Shown here: one piece after another, positions 50,954 to 63,240 of the stretch
How the letters are laid out: the number at the start of each line of letters is the position of its first letter
Numbering within the stretch: the stretch's first letter is position 1
From: Hydractinia symbiolongicarpus
Taxonomy: Eukaryota; Cnidaria; Hydrozoa; Anthoathecata; Hydractiniidae
Direction: 5' to 3'
NCBI RefSeq assembly: GCF_029227915.1
Contig: NC_079884.1
Location: forward strand, 18,974,001-19,038,000
DNA: 64,000 nucleotides
The notes under the pieces: model-generated
Told to the model about the DNA's origin: nothing
Database searches by the model: none
Seen by the model: the letters and a program-made list of their open reading frames with translations, nothing else
Position numbers and translations under genes: made by a program

Positions 50954-52276
50954 TTCCATTGCTGCATGACGTTATAACACCGTCAACTACATGTACAGGC
51001 TACTAAAGGCTGTTATATGACCTTTTGCCGCCAAATAACCGCCTTACACGTAAATCACGTGGTTCCAGGTGTCTGTTCAGGTTGCCATTGGTGTAGTCCT
51101 ACCACTATGAATGTACTACGACGTTCCAAATCGTCTTGCATTGCGCAATTGCGTTATAGCACCCCCAACTATGCGTACAGTCCTCTAAAGTCTGTTATAT
51201 GACTCTTTGCCGCCTAATAATGACCTTACACATAAATCACGCCGCTCCACATGTCTATGCAGGTTGCCATTGGTCTAGTCCTTCCACTGTTAATGTACTA
51301 CGATGTCCTAAGTCGTTTTCGATTGCTTCATGACGTTATAACACCGTCAACTGCGCGTACAGTCCTCTAAAGTCTGTTATATGACTCTTTGCCGCCTAAT
51401 AATGACCTTACACATAAATCACGCCGCTCCACATGTCTGTGCAAGTTGCCATTGGTTTATTCTTTCCACTCGCAATGTACTACGATGTCCTAAGTCGCTT
51501 TCTATTGCGTCATGACGCTATAACCCCGTCAACTACGTGTACACGCTTCAAAAGCCTGTTATGTTACCTTTTGCCGCCTAATAAGGGCGTTACACGTAAA
51601 TCACGTAATTCCGCGTGTCTGCACTGGTTACTATTAGTTTATTCCCGCCACACTCATTGGACTACAACGTCCCAAGTCTATTTTCATTGCTGCATGACGT
51701 TATAACACCGCGAACTCCATGTACAGGCCTGTAAAGCTTGATATATGACGGTTTGACGCCTAGTAATTGCGTTACACGTAAACCACTTGGTTTTGCGTGT
51801 CTGCACTGGTTACTATTCCTTATACTCTCAATGGACTACGATGACAAAAGTCGTTTCCCTTTGCGCCGTTGCGTTATAACACCGTCAACTACGCGTACAA
51901 TCCTGTAAAGTCTGTTATATGACCTTTTGCCGCCTAATAATGGCCTTACACATAGATCACGTCGTTCCACATGCCTGTGCCAGTTGCTATTGGTCCATTC
52001 TTTCCACTCTCAATGTACTACGATGGCCTAAGTCGTTCCCCATTGCGTCATGACGTTATAACCGCGCCAACTACGTGTATAGTCTTCAAAAGTCTGTTAT
52101 ATGACCTTTTGCTGCCTAATGATGGCCTTACACATAAGTCTCGTGGTTCCGCGTGTCTGCACAGGTTGTCATTGGTCTAGTTCTTCCACTGTCAATGGAC
52201 TACGACGTCCCAAGTCGTTTTCCATTACGCCATGGCCTTATAACACCGTCAACTGCGCGTACAGTCCTCTAAAGTC

Positions 52277-53415
52277 TGTTATATGACCTTTCGCAGCCTA
52301 ATAATTGCCTTACACATAAATCACGTCGTTCCACATGTCTGTGCAGGTTGCCATTGGTCTATTCTATCCACTGTTAATGTACTGCGACGTCCTAAGTCGT
52401 TTTCCATTGCGTCATGACGTTATAACACCGTCAACTACGCGTACAGTCCACTAAAGTCTCTTATATGTACTTTTGCCACCTAATAATGGCCTTACACATA
52501 AATCACGTCGTTCCACATGTCTCTGTAAGTTGCCATTGGTCCATTCTTTCCACTCCCAATGTACTGCGATGTCCTAAGTCGTTTTCTATTGCGTAATGAC
52601 GTTATAACACCGTCAACTACGCGTGCAGGCCTTTAAAGGCTGTTATATGACCTTTTGCCGCCTAATAATGGCCTTACACATAACTTACGTCGTTCCACAT
52701 GTCTGCGCAAGTTGCCATTGGTCTAGTGCTTTCACTATCAATGCACTACGACGTCCCAAGTTGTTTTTTATTGTGCCATGGCCTTACAACACCGCCAACT
52801 ACGCGTACAATCCTCTAAATGCTGTATTATGGCATTTTGCTGTCTAATAAAGACCTTACGCGTAATTCAGGTGGTCCGAGTGTCTGCACTAGTTACCATT
52901 TGTCTATTTCTTCCACTCTCAATGGACTACGACGTCCCAAGTCTATTTTCATTGCTTAATGGCTTTATAACACCGTCAACTGCGCGTACAGGCCTCTAAA
53001 GTCTGTTATATGACCTTTTGGCGCCTAATAATGGCTTTAGAAATAAATCACGTGGTTCCGCGTGTCTGCACTGGTTACTATTCCTTATACTCTCAATGGA
53101 CAACGATGACAAAAGTCGTTTCCCTTTGCGCCGTGACCTTATAACACCGTCAACTACGCGTACAGTCCTCTAAAGTCTGTTATATGACCTTTTGGCGCCT
53201 AATAATGGCTTTAGAAATAAATCACGTGGTTCCACGTGTCTACACTAGTTACTATTCTTTATACTTTCTATGGACTATGATGTCAAAAGTCGTTTCCCAT
53301 TGCGCCGTGGCGTTATAACACCGTCAACTACATGTGCAGGCTTCTAAAGGCTGTTATATGACCATTTCCTGCCTAATAACGGCCTTACACCTAAATCACG
53401 TGGTTCCTCGTGTCT
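52277..53415 (+). repeat. Reshuffled fragments of the Y block
   Basis: Starts as the 28.83-29.15 kb part of Y, switches at CGCGTGCAGGCCTTTAAAGG (about 52620) to the 32.29-32.66 kb part (offset 5646 to Y2), then changes again near 52.98 kb to type-f and type-e monomers. Each switch lies at a conserved monomer position. Confidence 0.82.
53010..53184 (+). repeat. Chimeric monomer, type f left half and type e right half
   Basis: The left part has TTTTGGCGCCTAA and GGCTTTAGAAATAAATCACG (type f). The right part has GCGTGTCTGCACTGGTTACTA, GGACAACGATGACAAAAG and TTTCCCTTTGCGCC (type e, the 34.55/48.89 kb version). The change occurs within or just after CACGTGGTTCC, which both types share and which is half of the type-f inverted repeat. 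Confidence 0.85.
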
Positions 53416-56400
53416 GTGCAGGTTGCCATTGGTCTATTCCTTCCACTCTCAATGGACAATGACGTCCCAAGTCCTTTTCCATTACGCCATGGCCTTATAA
53501 CACCGTCAACTACTTGTACAGGCCTCTAAAGGCTGTTATGTGATCTTTTACCGCCTAATAATGGCCTTACACATAAATCACGTCGTTCCACATGTCGACC
53601 TTTTGCCGCCTAATAATGGCCTTACACATAAATCACGTCGTTCCGCATGTCTGCGCAAGTTGCCATTGGTCTAGTGCTTTCACTATCAATGCACTACGAC
53701 GTCCCAAGTTGTTTTTCATTGTGCCATGGCCTTACAACACCGCCAACTACGCGTACAATCCTCTAAATGCTGTATTATGGCATTTTGCTGTCTAATAAAG
53801 ACCTTATGCGTAATTCAGGTGGTTCCGAGTCTCTGCACTAGTTACCATTGGTCTTTTTCTTCCACTCTCAATGGACTACGACGTCCCATGTCTATTTTCA
53901 TTGCTTAATGGCTTTATAACACCGTCAACTAGTTGTTTTATGACCTTTTGCCTCCTATGGACGTCCTTGCACGTAAATCACGTCGTGCTCTGTTCAGGTT
54001 GGCATTGGTCTAGTCCTTCCACTCTCAATGGACTACGACGTCCCAAGTCGTTTTCCATTACGCCATGGCCTTATAACACCGTCAACTGCGGGTACAGTCC
54101 TCTAAAATCTGTTATATGAACTTTTGCCGACTAATAATTGCCTTACACATAAATCACGTCGTTCCACATGTCTGGGCAAGTTGCCAATGGTCTAGTCCTT
54201 TGATTATCAATGCACTACGACGTCCCAAGTTGTTTTCCATTGCGCCAGGGCCTTATAACACTGTCAACTACGCGTACAATCATGTAAAGTCTGTTGTATG
54301 ACATTTTGCCGCCTAATAATGGCCTTACACATAGATCACGTCGTTCCACATGCCTGTGCAAGTTGCTATTGGTCCATTCTTTCCACTCTCAATGTACTGC
54401 GATGGCCTAAGTCGTTTTCCATTGCCTCATGACGTTATAACAACGTCAACTAATTGTACAGACCTCTAAAGCCTGCTTTACGACCTTTTGCCGCCTAATA
54501 AAGACCATGCGCGTAATTCAGGTGGTTCCGAGTGTCTGCAGTGGTTACCATTGGTCTATTCTTTCCACTCTTAATGTACTACGATGTCCTAAGTCGCTTT
54601 CCATTGCGTCATGACGCTATAACCCCGTCAACTACGTGTACAGGCTTCAAAAGTCTGTTATGTGACCTATTGCCGCCTAATAATGGCCTTGCACGTAAAT
54701 TACATCGTTCCACATGTCTGGGCAAGCTGCCATTGGTCTGGTACTTTCAATATCAATGCACTACGACGTCCCAAGTTGTTTTCCATTGCGCCATGGCCTT
54801 ATAAAACCGCCAACTACGCGTACAGTCCTCTAAAGTCTGTTATATGACTCTTTGCTGCCTAATAATGGCCTTACACATAAATCACGCCGCTTCACATGTC
54901 TGTGCAGGTTGCCATTGGTCTAGTCCTTCCACTGTTAATGTACTACGACGTCCTCTGACGTTTTCGATCGCGTCATGACGTTATAACACCGTCAACTACG
55001 CGTACAGTCCTCTAAAGTCTGTTATATGACCTCTTGCCGCTTAATAATGGCCTTACACATAAATCACGTCGTTCCACATGTCTGTGCAAGTTGCCATTGG
55101 TCTATTCTTTCCACTCTCAATGTACTACGATGTCCTAAGTCGCTTTCTATTGCGTCATGACGCTATAACCCCGTCAACTACGTGTACAGGCTTCAAAAGC
55201 CTGTTATGTGACCTTTTGCCGCCTAATAATGGCCTTACACGTAAATCACGTAATTCCGCGTGTCTGCACTGGTTATCATTAATTTATTCCCTCCACACTC
55301 ATTGGACTACAACGTCCCAAGTCTATTTCCATTGCTGCATGACGTTATAACACCGCCAACTCCATGTACAGGCCTGTAAAGCTTGATATATGACGGTTTG
55401 CGGCCTAGTAATGGCGTTACACGTAAACCACGTGGTTCCGCGTGTCTGCACTGGTTACTATTCCTTATACTCTCAATGGACTACGATGACAAAAGTCGTT
55501 TCCCTTTGCGCCGTGGCGTTATAACACCGTCAAATACGCGTACAGTCCTCTAAAGTCTGTTATATGACCTTTTGGCGCATAATAATGGTTTTAGAAATAA
55601 ATCACGTTGTTCCACGTGTCTACACTAGTTACTATTCTTTATACTTTCAATGGACTATGATGTCAAAAGTCGTTTCCCATTGCGCCGTGGCGTTATAACA
55701 CCGTCAACTACATGTGCAGGCTTCTAAAGGCTGTTATATAACCTTTTGCTGCCTAATAACGGCCTTACACGTGAATCACGTGGTTCCTCGTGTCTGTGCA
55801 GGTTGCCATTGGTCTATTCCTTCCACTCTCAATGGACTGTGACGTCCCAAGTCCTTTTACATTACGCCATGGCCTTATAACACCGTCAACTACTTGTACA
55901 GGCCTCTAAAGGCTGTTATATGACCTTTTCCCGCCTAATAATGGCCTTACACATAAATCACGTCGTTCCACATGTCTGGGCAAGTTGCCATTGGTCTAGT
56001 CCTTTCACTATCAATGCACTACATCGTCCCAAGTGCTTTTCCCTTGCGCAATAGCCCTATAACAACGTCAACTACGTGAACAGGCCTCTAAGGGCTGTTA
56101 TACGACCTTTTGCCACCTAATAATGGCCTTACACATAAATCACGTCGTTCCACATGTCTGCGCAAGTCGCCATTGGTCTAGTGCTTTCACTATCAATGCA
56201 CTACGACGTCCCAAGTTGTTTTTCATTGTGCCATGGCCTTACAACACCGCCAACTACGCGTACAATCCTCTAAATGCTGCATTATGGCATTTTGCTGTCT
56301 AATAAAGACCTTATGCGTAATTCAGGTGGTTCCGAGTCTCTGCACTAGTTACCATTGGTCTATTTCTTCCACTCTCAATGGACTACGACGTCCCAAGTCT

Positions 56401-56498
56401 ATTTTCATTGCTTAATGGCTTTATAACACCGTCAACTAGTTGTTTTATGACCTTTTGCCTCCTATGGACGTCCTTGCACGTAAATCATGTCGTGCTCT
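53416..56498 (+). repeat. 3083-bp block, copy 1
   Basis: Matches 56499 onward at offset 3083 (53592 with 56675, 54116 with 57199, 54532 with 57615). It contains the odd join CATGTCGACCTTTTGCC near 53595, several type-h and short type-i monomers, and the distinctive GTCCTCTGACGTTTTCGATCG monomer. Confidence 0.9.
53580..53615 (+). repeat. Truncation junction CATGTC-GACCTTTTGCC
   Basis: A monomer stops at TCCACATGTC and the next begins at GACCTTTTGCC, leaving a stub of about 60 bp. The same junction is at about 56678 in the second 3083-bp copy. It creates a GTCGAC palindrome at the join. Confidence 0.85.
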
Positions 56499-58061
56499 GT
56501 TCAGGTTGCCATTGGTCTATTCCTTCCACTCTCAATGGACTATGACGTCCCAAGTCCTTTTCCATTACGCCATGGCCTTATAACACCGTCAACTACTTGT
56601 GCAGGCCTCTAAAGGCTGTTATATGATCTTTTACCGCCTAATAATGGCCTTACACATAAATCACGTCGTTCCACATGTCGACCTTTTGCCACCTAATAAT
56701 GGCCTTACACATAAATCACGTCGTTCCGCATGTCTGTGCAAGTTGCCATTGGTCTAGTGCTTTCACTATCAATGCACTACGACTTCCCAAGTTGTTTTTC
56801 ATTGTGCCATGGCCTTACAACACCGCCAACTACGCGTACAATCCTCTAAATGCTGTATTATGGCATTTTGCTGTCTAATAAAGACCTTATGCGTAATTCA
56901 GGTGGTTCCGAGTCTCTGCACTAGTTACCATTGGTCTATTTCTTCCACTCTCAATGGACTACGACGTCCCAAGTCTATTTTCATTGCTTAATGGCTTAAT
57001 AACACCGTCAACTAGTTGTTTTATGACCTTTTGCCTCGTATGGACGTCCTTGCACGTAAATCACGTCGTGCTCTGTTCAGGTTGGCATTGGTCTAGTCCT
57101 TCCACTCTCAATGGACTACGACGTCCCAAGTCGTTTTCCATTACGCCATGGCCTTATAACACCGTCAACTGCAGGTACAGTCCTCTAATATCTGTTATAT
57201 GAACTTTTGCCGGCTAATAATGGCCTTACACATAAATCACGTCGTTCCACATGTCTGGGCAAGTTGCCATTGGTCTAGTCCTTTCATTATCAATGCACTA
57301 CGACGTCCCAAGTTGTTTTCCATTGCGCCAGGGCCTTATAACACCGTCAACTACGCGTACAATCATGTAAAGTCTGTTGTATGACATTTTGCCGCCTAAT
57401 AATGGCCTTACACATAGATCACGTCGTTCCACATGCCTGTGCAAGTTGCTATTGGTCCATTCTTTCCACTCTCAATGTACTGCGATGGCCTAAGTCGTTT
57501 TCCATTGCGTCATGACGTTATAACAACGTCAACTAATTGTACAGACCTCTAAAGCCTGCTTTACGACCTTTTGCCGCCTAATAAAGACCATGCGCGTAAT
57601 TCAGGTGGTTCCGAGTGTCTGCAGTGGTTACCATTGGTCTATTCTTTCCACTCTCAATGTACTACGATGTCCTAAGTCGCTTTCCATTGCGTCATGACGC
57701 TATAACCCCGTCAACTAGGTGTACAGGCTTCAAAAGTCTGTTATGTGACCTATTGCCGCCTAATAATGGCCTTGCACGTAAATTACATCGTTCCACATGT
57801 CTGGGCAAGCTGCCATTGGTCTGGTACTTTCAATATCAATGCACTACGACGTCCCAAGTTGTTTTCCATTGCGCCATGGCCTTATAAAACCGCCAACTAC
57901 GCGTACAGTCCTCTAAAGTCTGTTATATCACTCTTTGCTGCCTAATAATGGCCTTACACATAAATCACGCCGCTTCACATGTCTGTGCAGGTTGCCATTG
58001 GTCTAGTCCTTCCACTGTTAATGTACTACGACGTCCTCTGACGTTTTCGATCGCGTCATGG
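56499..58061 (+). repeat. 3083-bp block, copy 2 (incomplete, about 1.56 kb)
   Basis: Tracks copy 1 closely as far as CGATCGCGTCATG, then departs: copy 1 continues ACGTTATAACACC and this copy continues GCCTTATAAAACC, which is the start of a duplicated monomer. After that duplicate, similarity to copy 1 resumes at offset 3265 (3083 + 182). Confidence 0.88.
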
Positions 58062-58243
58062 CCTTATAAAACCGCCAACTACGCGTACAGTCCTCTAAAG
58101 TCTGTTATATGACTCTTTGCTGCCTAATAATGGCCTTACACATAAATCACGCCGCTTCACATGTCTGTGCAGGTTGCCATTGGTCTAGTCCTTCCACTGT
58201 TAATGTACTACGACGTCCTCTGACGTTTTCGATCGCGTCATGA
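57880..58243 (+). repeat. Very recent single-monomer tandem duplication
   Basis: 57880-58061 and 58062-58243 are nearly the same 182 bases; the difference I see inside is TTATATCACTC against TTATATGACTC. Both carry the rare GCCTTATAAAACCGCC and GTCCTCTGACGTTTTCGATCG. The equivalent place in the first 3083-bp copy has one monomer only, so this duplication postdates that block. Confidence 0.9.
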
Positions 58244-59370
58244 CGTTATAACACCGTCAACTACGCGTACAGTCCTCTAAAGTCTGTTATATGACCTCTT
58301 GCCGCTGAATAATGGCCTTACACATAAATCACGTCGTTCCACATGTCTGTGCAAGTTGCCGTTGGTCTATTCTTTCCACTCTCAATGTACTACGATGTCC
58401 TAAGTCGTTTTCGATTGCGTCATGACATTATAACACCTTCAACTACGCGTACAGTCCTCTAAAGTCTGTTATATGACCTTTTGCCGCCTAATAATGGCCT
58501 TACACATAAATTACGTCGTTCCACATGTCTGGGCAAGCTGCCATTGGTCTGGTACTTTCAATATCAATGCACTACGACGTCCCAAGTTGGTTTCCATTGT
58601 GCCATGGCCTTATAACACCGCCAACTACGCTTACAGTCCTCTAAAGTCTGTTATATGACTCTTTGCGGCCTAATAATGGCCTTACACTTAAATCACGCCG
58701 CTCCACATGTCTGTGCAAGTTGCCATTGGTCTATTCTTTCCACTCTCAATGTACTACGATGTCCTAAGTCGCTTTCTATTGCGTCATGACGCTATAACCC
58801 CGTCAACTACGTGTACAGGCTTCAAAAGCCTGTTATGTGACCTTTTGCCGCCTAATAATGGCCTTACACGTAAATCACGTAATTCCGCGTGTCTGCACTG
58901 GTTATCATTAGTTTATTCCCTCGAAACTCATTGGACTACAACGTCCCAAGTCTATTTCCATTGCTGCATGACGTTATAACACCGCGAACTCTATGTACAG
59001 GCCTGTAAAGCTTGATAAATGACGGTTTGCGGCTTAGTAATGGCGTTACACGTAAACCACGTGGTTCCGCGTGTCTGCACTGGTTACTATTCCTTATACT
59101 CTCAATGGACTACGATGACAAAAGTCGTTTCCCTTTGCGCCGTGGCGTTATAACACCGTCAACTACGCGTACAGTTCTCTAAAGTCTGTTATATGACCTT
59201 TTGGCGCTTAATAATGGCTTTAGAAATAAATCACGTGGTTCCACGTGTCTACACTAGTTACTATTCTTTATACCTTCAATGGACTATGATGTCAAATGTC
59301 GTTTCCCATTGCGCCGTGACGTTATAACACCGTTAACTACATGTGCAGGCTTCTAAAGGTTTTTATATGT

Positions 59371-61419
59371 CCTTTTGCTGCCTAATAACGGCCTTACACG
59401 TAAATCACGTGGTTCCTCGTGTCTGTGCAGGTTGCCATTGGTCTATTCCTTCCACTCTCAATGGACTATGACGTCCCAAGTCCTTTTCCATTACGCCATG
59501 GCCTTATAACTCCGTCAACTACGCGTACAGTCCTCTGAAGTCTGTTATTTGACCTTTTGCCACCTTATAATGGCCTTACACATAAATCACGTCGTTCCAC
59601 ATGTCTGTGCAAGTTGCCATTGGTCCATTATTTCCACTCTCAATATACTACGATGTCCTAAGGCGCTTTCCATTGCGTCATGACGCTATACCCCGTCAAC
59701 TACATGTACAGGCTTCAAAAGCCTGTTATGTGACCTTTTGCCGCCTAATAATGGCCTTACACGTATATTGCGTGGTTCCGCGTGTCTGCACTTGGTACCA
59801 TTGGTTTATTCCCTCGACACTTAATGGACTACAACGTCTCAAGTCTATTTACCATTGGTTACCATTGGTTTATTCCCTTGACACTCAATGGACTACAACA
59901 TCCCAAGTCTATTTCCATTGCTGCATGACGTTACAACACCGTCAACTACATGTACAGGCCTCTAAAGGCTGTTATATGACCTTTTGCCGCCAAATAACCG
60001 CCTTACACGTAAATCACGTGGTTCCAGGTGTCTGTTCAGGTTGCCATTGGTGTAGTCCTACCACTAATAATGTACTACGACGTTCCAAATCGTCTTTTAT
60101 TGCGCAATTGCGTTATAACACCGCCAACTACGCGTACAGTCCTCTAAAGTCTGTTATATGACTCTTTGCCGCGTAATAATGGCCTTACACATAAAGCACG
60201 TCGCTCCACATGCCTTTGCAGGTTGCCATTGGTCTAGTCCTTCCGCTGTTAATGTACTACGATGTCCTAAGTCGTTTTCGATTGCGTCATGACGTTATAA
60301 CACCGTCAACTACGCGTACAGTCCTCTAAAGGTTGTTATATGACCTCTTGCCGCTTAATAATGGCCTTACACATAAATCACGTCGTTCCACATGTCTTTG
60401 CAGGTTGCTATTGATCTATTCTTTCCACTCTCAATGTACTGCGATGTCCTAAGTCGCTTTCTATTGCGTCATGACGCTATAACCCCGTCAACTACGTGTA
60501 CATACTTCAAAAGCCTGTTATGTGACCTTTTGCCGCCTAATAATGGCCTTACACGTAAATCACGTAATTCCGCGTGTCTGCACTGGTTATAATTAGTTTA
60601 TTGCCTCCACACTCATTGGACTACAACGTCCCAAGTCTATTTCCATTGCTGCATGACGTTATAACACCGCGAACTCCATGTACAGGTCTATAAAGCTTGA
60701 AATATGACGGTTTGCGGCCTAGTAATGGCGTTACACGTAAACCACGTGGTTCCGCGTGTCTGCACTGGTTACTATTCCTTATACTCTCAATGGACTACGA
60801 TGACAAAAGTCGTTTCCCTTTGCGCCGTGGCGTTATAACACCATCAACTACCCGTACAGTTCTCTAAAGTCTGTTATATGACCTTTTGGCGCCTAATAAT
60901 GGCTTTAGAAATAAATCACGTGGTTCCACGTGTCTACACTAGCTACTATTCTTTATACTTTCAATGGACTATGATGTCAAATGTCGTTTCCCATTGCGCC
61001 GTGGCGTTATAACACCGTCAACTACATGTGCAGGCTTCTAAAGGCTGTTATATGACCTTTTGCTGCCTAATAACGGCCTTACACGTAAATCACGTGGTTC
61101 CTCGTGTCTGTGCGAGGTGCCATTGGTCTATTCCTTCCACTCTTAATGGACTATGACGTCCCAAGTCCTTTTCCATTACGCCATCGCCTTATAACACCGT
61201 CAACTACGCGTACAGTCCTCTAAAGTCTGTTATTTGACCTTTTGCCGCCTAATAATGGCCTTACACGTAAATCACGTAATTCCGCGTGTCTGCACTGGTT
61301 ATCATTAGTTTATTGCCTCCACACTCATTGGACTACAACGTCCCAAGTCTATTTCCATTGCTGCATGACGTTATAACACCGCGAACTCCATGTACAGGCC
61401 TGTAAAGCTTGATATATGA
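59371..61419 (+). repeat. 2049-bp block, copy 1
   Basis: Matches 61420 onward at offset 2049 (59601 with 61650, 60392 with 62441). The right edge is a readable junction: CTTGATATATGAC, which normally leads into GGTTTGCCGCCTAG of type e, continues as CTTTTGCTGCCTAATAACGG, the start of the block. This is an unequal exchange at the TATATGAC word shared by both monomers. Confidence 0.9.
59785..59912 (+). repeat. Doubled 64-bp unit
   Basis: Join near 59845. The first unit ends AACGTCTCAAGTCTAT, and the upstream monomer has GACGCTATACCCCG, with an A lost from CTATAACCCCG. Confidence 0.9.
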
Positions 61420-62925
61420 CCTTTTGCTGCCTAATAACGGCCTTACACGTAAATCACGTGGTTCCTCGTGTCTGTGCAGGTTGCCATTGGTCTATTCCTT
61501 CCACTCTCAATGGACTATGACGTCCCAAGTCCTTTTCCATTACGCCATGGCCTTATAACACCGTCAACTACGCGTACAGTCCTCTAAAGTCCGTTATTTG
61601 ACCTTTTGCCACCTTATAATGGCCTTACACATAAATCACGTCGTTCCACATGTCTGTGCAAGTTGCCATTGGTCTAATCTTTCCACTCTCAATATACTAC
61701 GATGTCCTAAGTCGCTTTCCATTGCGTCATGACGCTATACCCCGTCAACGACATGTACAGGCTTCAAAAGCCTGTTATGTGACCTTTTGCCGCCTAATAA
61801 TGGCCTTACACGTATATTGCGTGGTTCCGCGTGTCTGCATTTGTTACCATTGGTTTATTCCCTCGAAACTTAATGGACTACAACGTCTCAAGTCTATTTA
61901 CCATTGGTTACCATTGGTTTATTCCCTTGACACTCAATGGACTACAACGTCCCAAGTCTATTTCCATTGCTGCATGACGTTATAACACCGTCAACTACAT
62001 GTACAGGCCTCTAAAGGCTGTTATATCACCTTTTGCCGCCAAATAACCGCCTTACACGTAAATCAAGTGGTTCCAGGTGTTTGTTCAGGTTGCCATTGGT
62101 GTAGTCCTACCACTATGAATTTTCTACGACGTTCCAAATCGTCTTACATTGCGCAATTGCGTTATAACACCGCCAACTACGCGCACAGTCCTCTAAAGTC
62201 TGTTATATGACTCTTTGCCGCCTAATAATGGCCTTACACATGAATCACGCCGCTCCACATGTCTGTGCAGGTTGCCATTGGTCTAGTCCTTCCACTGTTA
62301 ATGTACTACGATGTCCTAAGTCGTTTTCGATTGCGTCATGACGTTATAACACCGTCAACTACGCGTACAATCCTTTAAAGTCTGTTATATGACCTCTTGC
62401 CGCTTAATAATGGCCTTACACATAAATCACGTCGTTCCACATGTCTGTGCAAGTTGCCATTGGTCTATTCTTTCCACTCCTAATGTACTACGATGTCCTA
62501 AGTCGCTTTCGATTGCGTCATGACGCTATAACCCCGTCAACTACGGCTACAAGCTTCAAAAGCCTGTTATGTTACCTTTTGCCGCCTAATAATGGCCTTA
62601 CACGTAAATCACGTAATTCCGCGTGTCTGCACTGGTTACCATTAGTTTATTCCCTCCACACTCATTGGACTACAACGTCCCAAGTCTATTTTCATTGCTG
62701 CATGACGTTATAACACCGCGAACTCCATGTACAGGCCTGTAAAGCTTGATACATGACGGTTTGCCGCCTAGTAATGGAGTTACACGTAAACCACGTGGTT
62801 CCGCGTGTCTGCACTGGTTACTATTCCTTATACTCTCAATGTACTACGATGACAAAAGTCGTTTCCTTTTGCGCCGTTGCGTTATAACACCGTCAACTAC
62901 GCGTACAATCCTGTAAAGTCTGTTA
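61420..62925 (+). repeat. 2049-bp block, copy 2 (incomplete, about 1.5 kb)
   Basis: Follows copy 1 as far as the type-e monomer near 62760-62920. Copy 1 then enters a type-f monomer (GGCTTTAGAAATAAATC) and this copy enters TAATACTGGCCTTACAC, a core monomer. Confidence 0.88.
61834..61961 (+). repeat. Doubled 64-bp unit
   Basis: Copy of 59785-59912 at offset 2049; join near 61894. It has GAAACTTAATGG in the first unit. Confidence 0.9.
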
Positions 62926-63240
62926 TATGACCTTTTGCCGCCTAATACTGGCCTTACACTTAGATCACGTCGTTCCACATGCCTGTGCAAGTTGCTATTG
63001 GTCCATTCTTTCCACTCTCAATGTACTACGATGGCCTAAGTTGTTTTCCATTGCGTCATGACGTTATAACAACGTCAACTAATTGTACAGGCCTCTAAAG
63101 CCTGCTTTATAACCTTTTGCCGCCTAATAAAGACCATATGCGCAATTCAGGTGGTTCCGAGTGTCTACAGTGGTTACCATTGGTCTGTTTTTTCCACTCT
63201 CAATAGACTAAGAAGTGCCAAGTCGTTCCCCATTGCGTCA
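62521..63240 (+). repeat. 720-bp block, copy 1 (four monomers)
   Basis: Matches 63241-63960 at offset 720, which equals three 182-bp monomers plus one 174-bp type-e monomer. Shared rare words: GGAGTTACACG, TTTCCTTTTGCGCC, TAATACTGGCC, GCGCAATTCAGG and GTCTGTTTTTTCC. Confidence 0.9.

Larger units (their letters stand above)
37946..52276 (+). repeat. Large higher-order block Y2 (14.3 kb)
   Basis: Second copy of Y1, longer by a net 555 bp: minus 428 bp near its left edge, plus 1321 bp at about 41.28-42.60 kb, minus 338 bp at about 48.00 kb, and one base from the Y1 deletion near 34240. The right edge at TCTGTTATATGACCTTTCGC joins sequence equivalent to about 28.83 kb of Y1 rather than the start of a third full unit. 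Confidence 0.9.

Noticed and set aside
24170-52276. Assembly artefact as the cause of the Y1/Y2 duplication
   Set aside because: The copies differ by block indels of 428, 1321 and 338 bp and scattered single-base changes, which a simple duplicated contig would not show. It cannot be excluded without reads.
59601-60161. Open frame of 186 codons on the plus strand, the longest in the window
   Set aside because: It runs through several satellite monomers, including a doubled 64-bp unit, has no recognisable domain and a weak start context, and its counterpart 2049 bp downstream (61650-61985) is cut short by small differences. It is repeat readthrough, not a gene.
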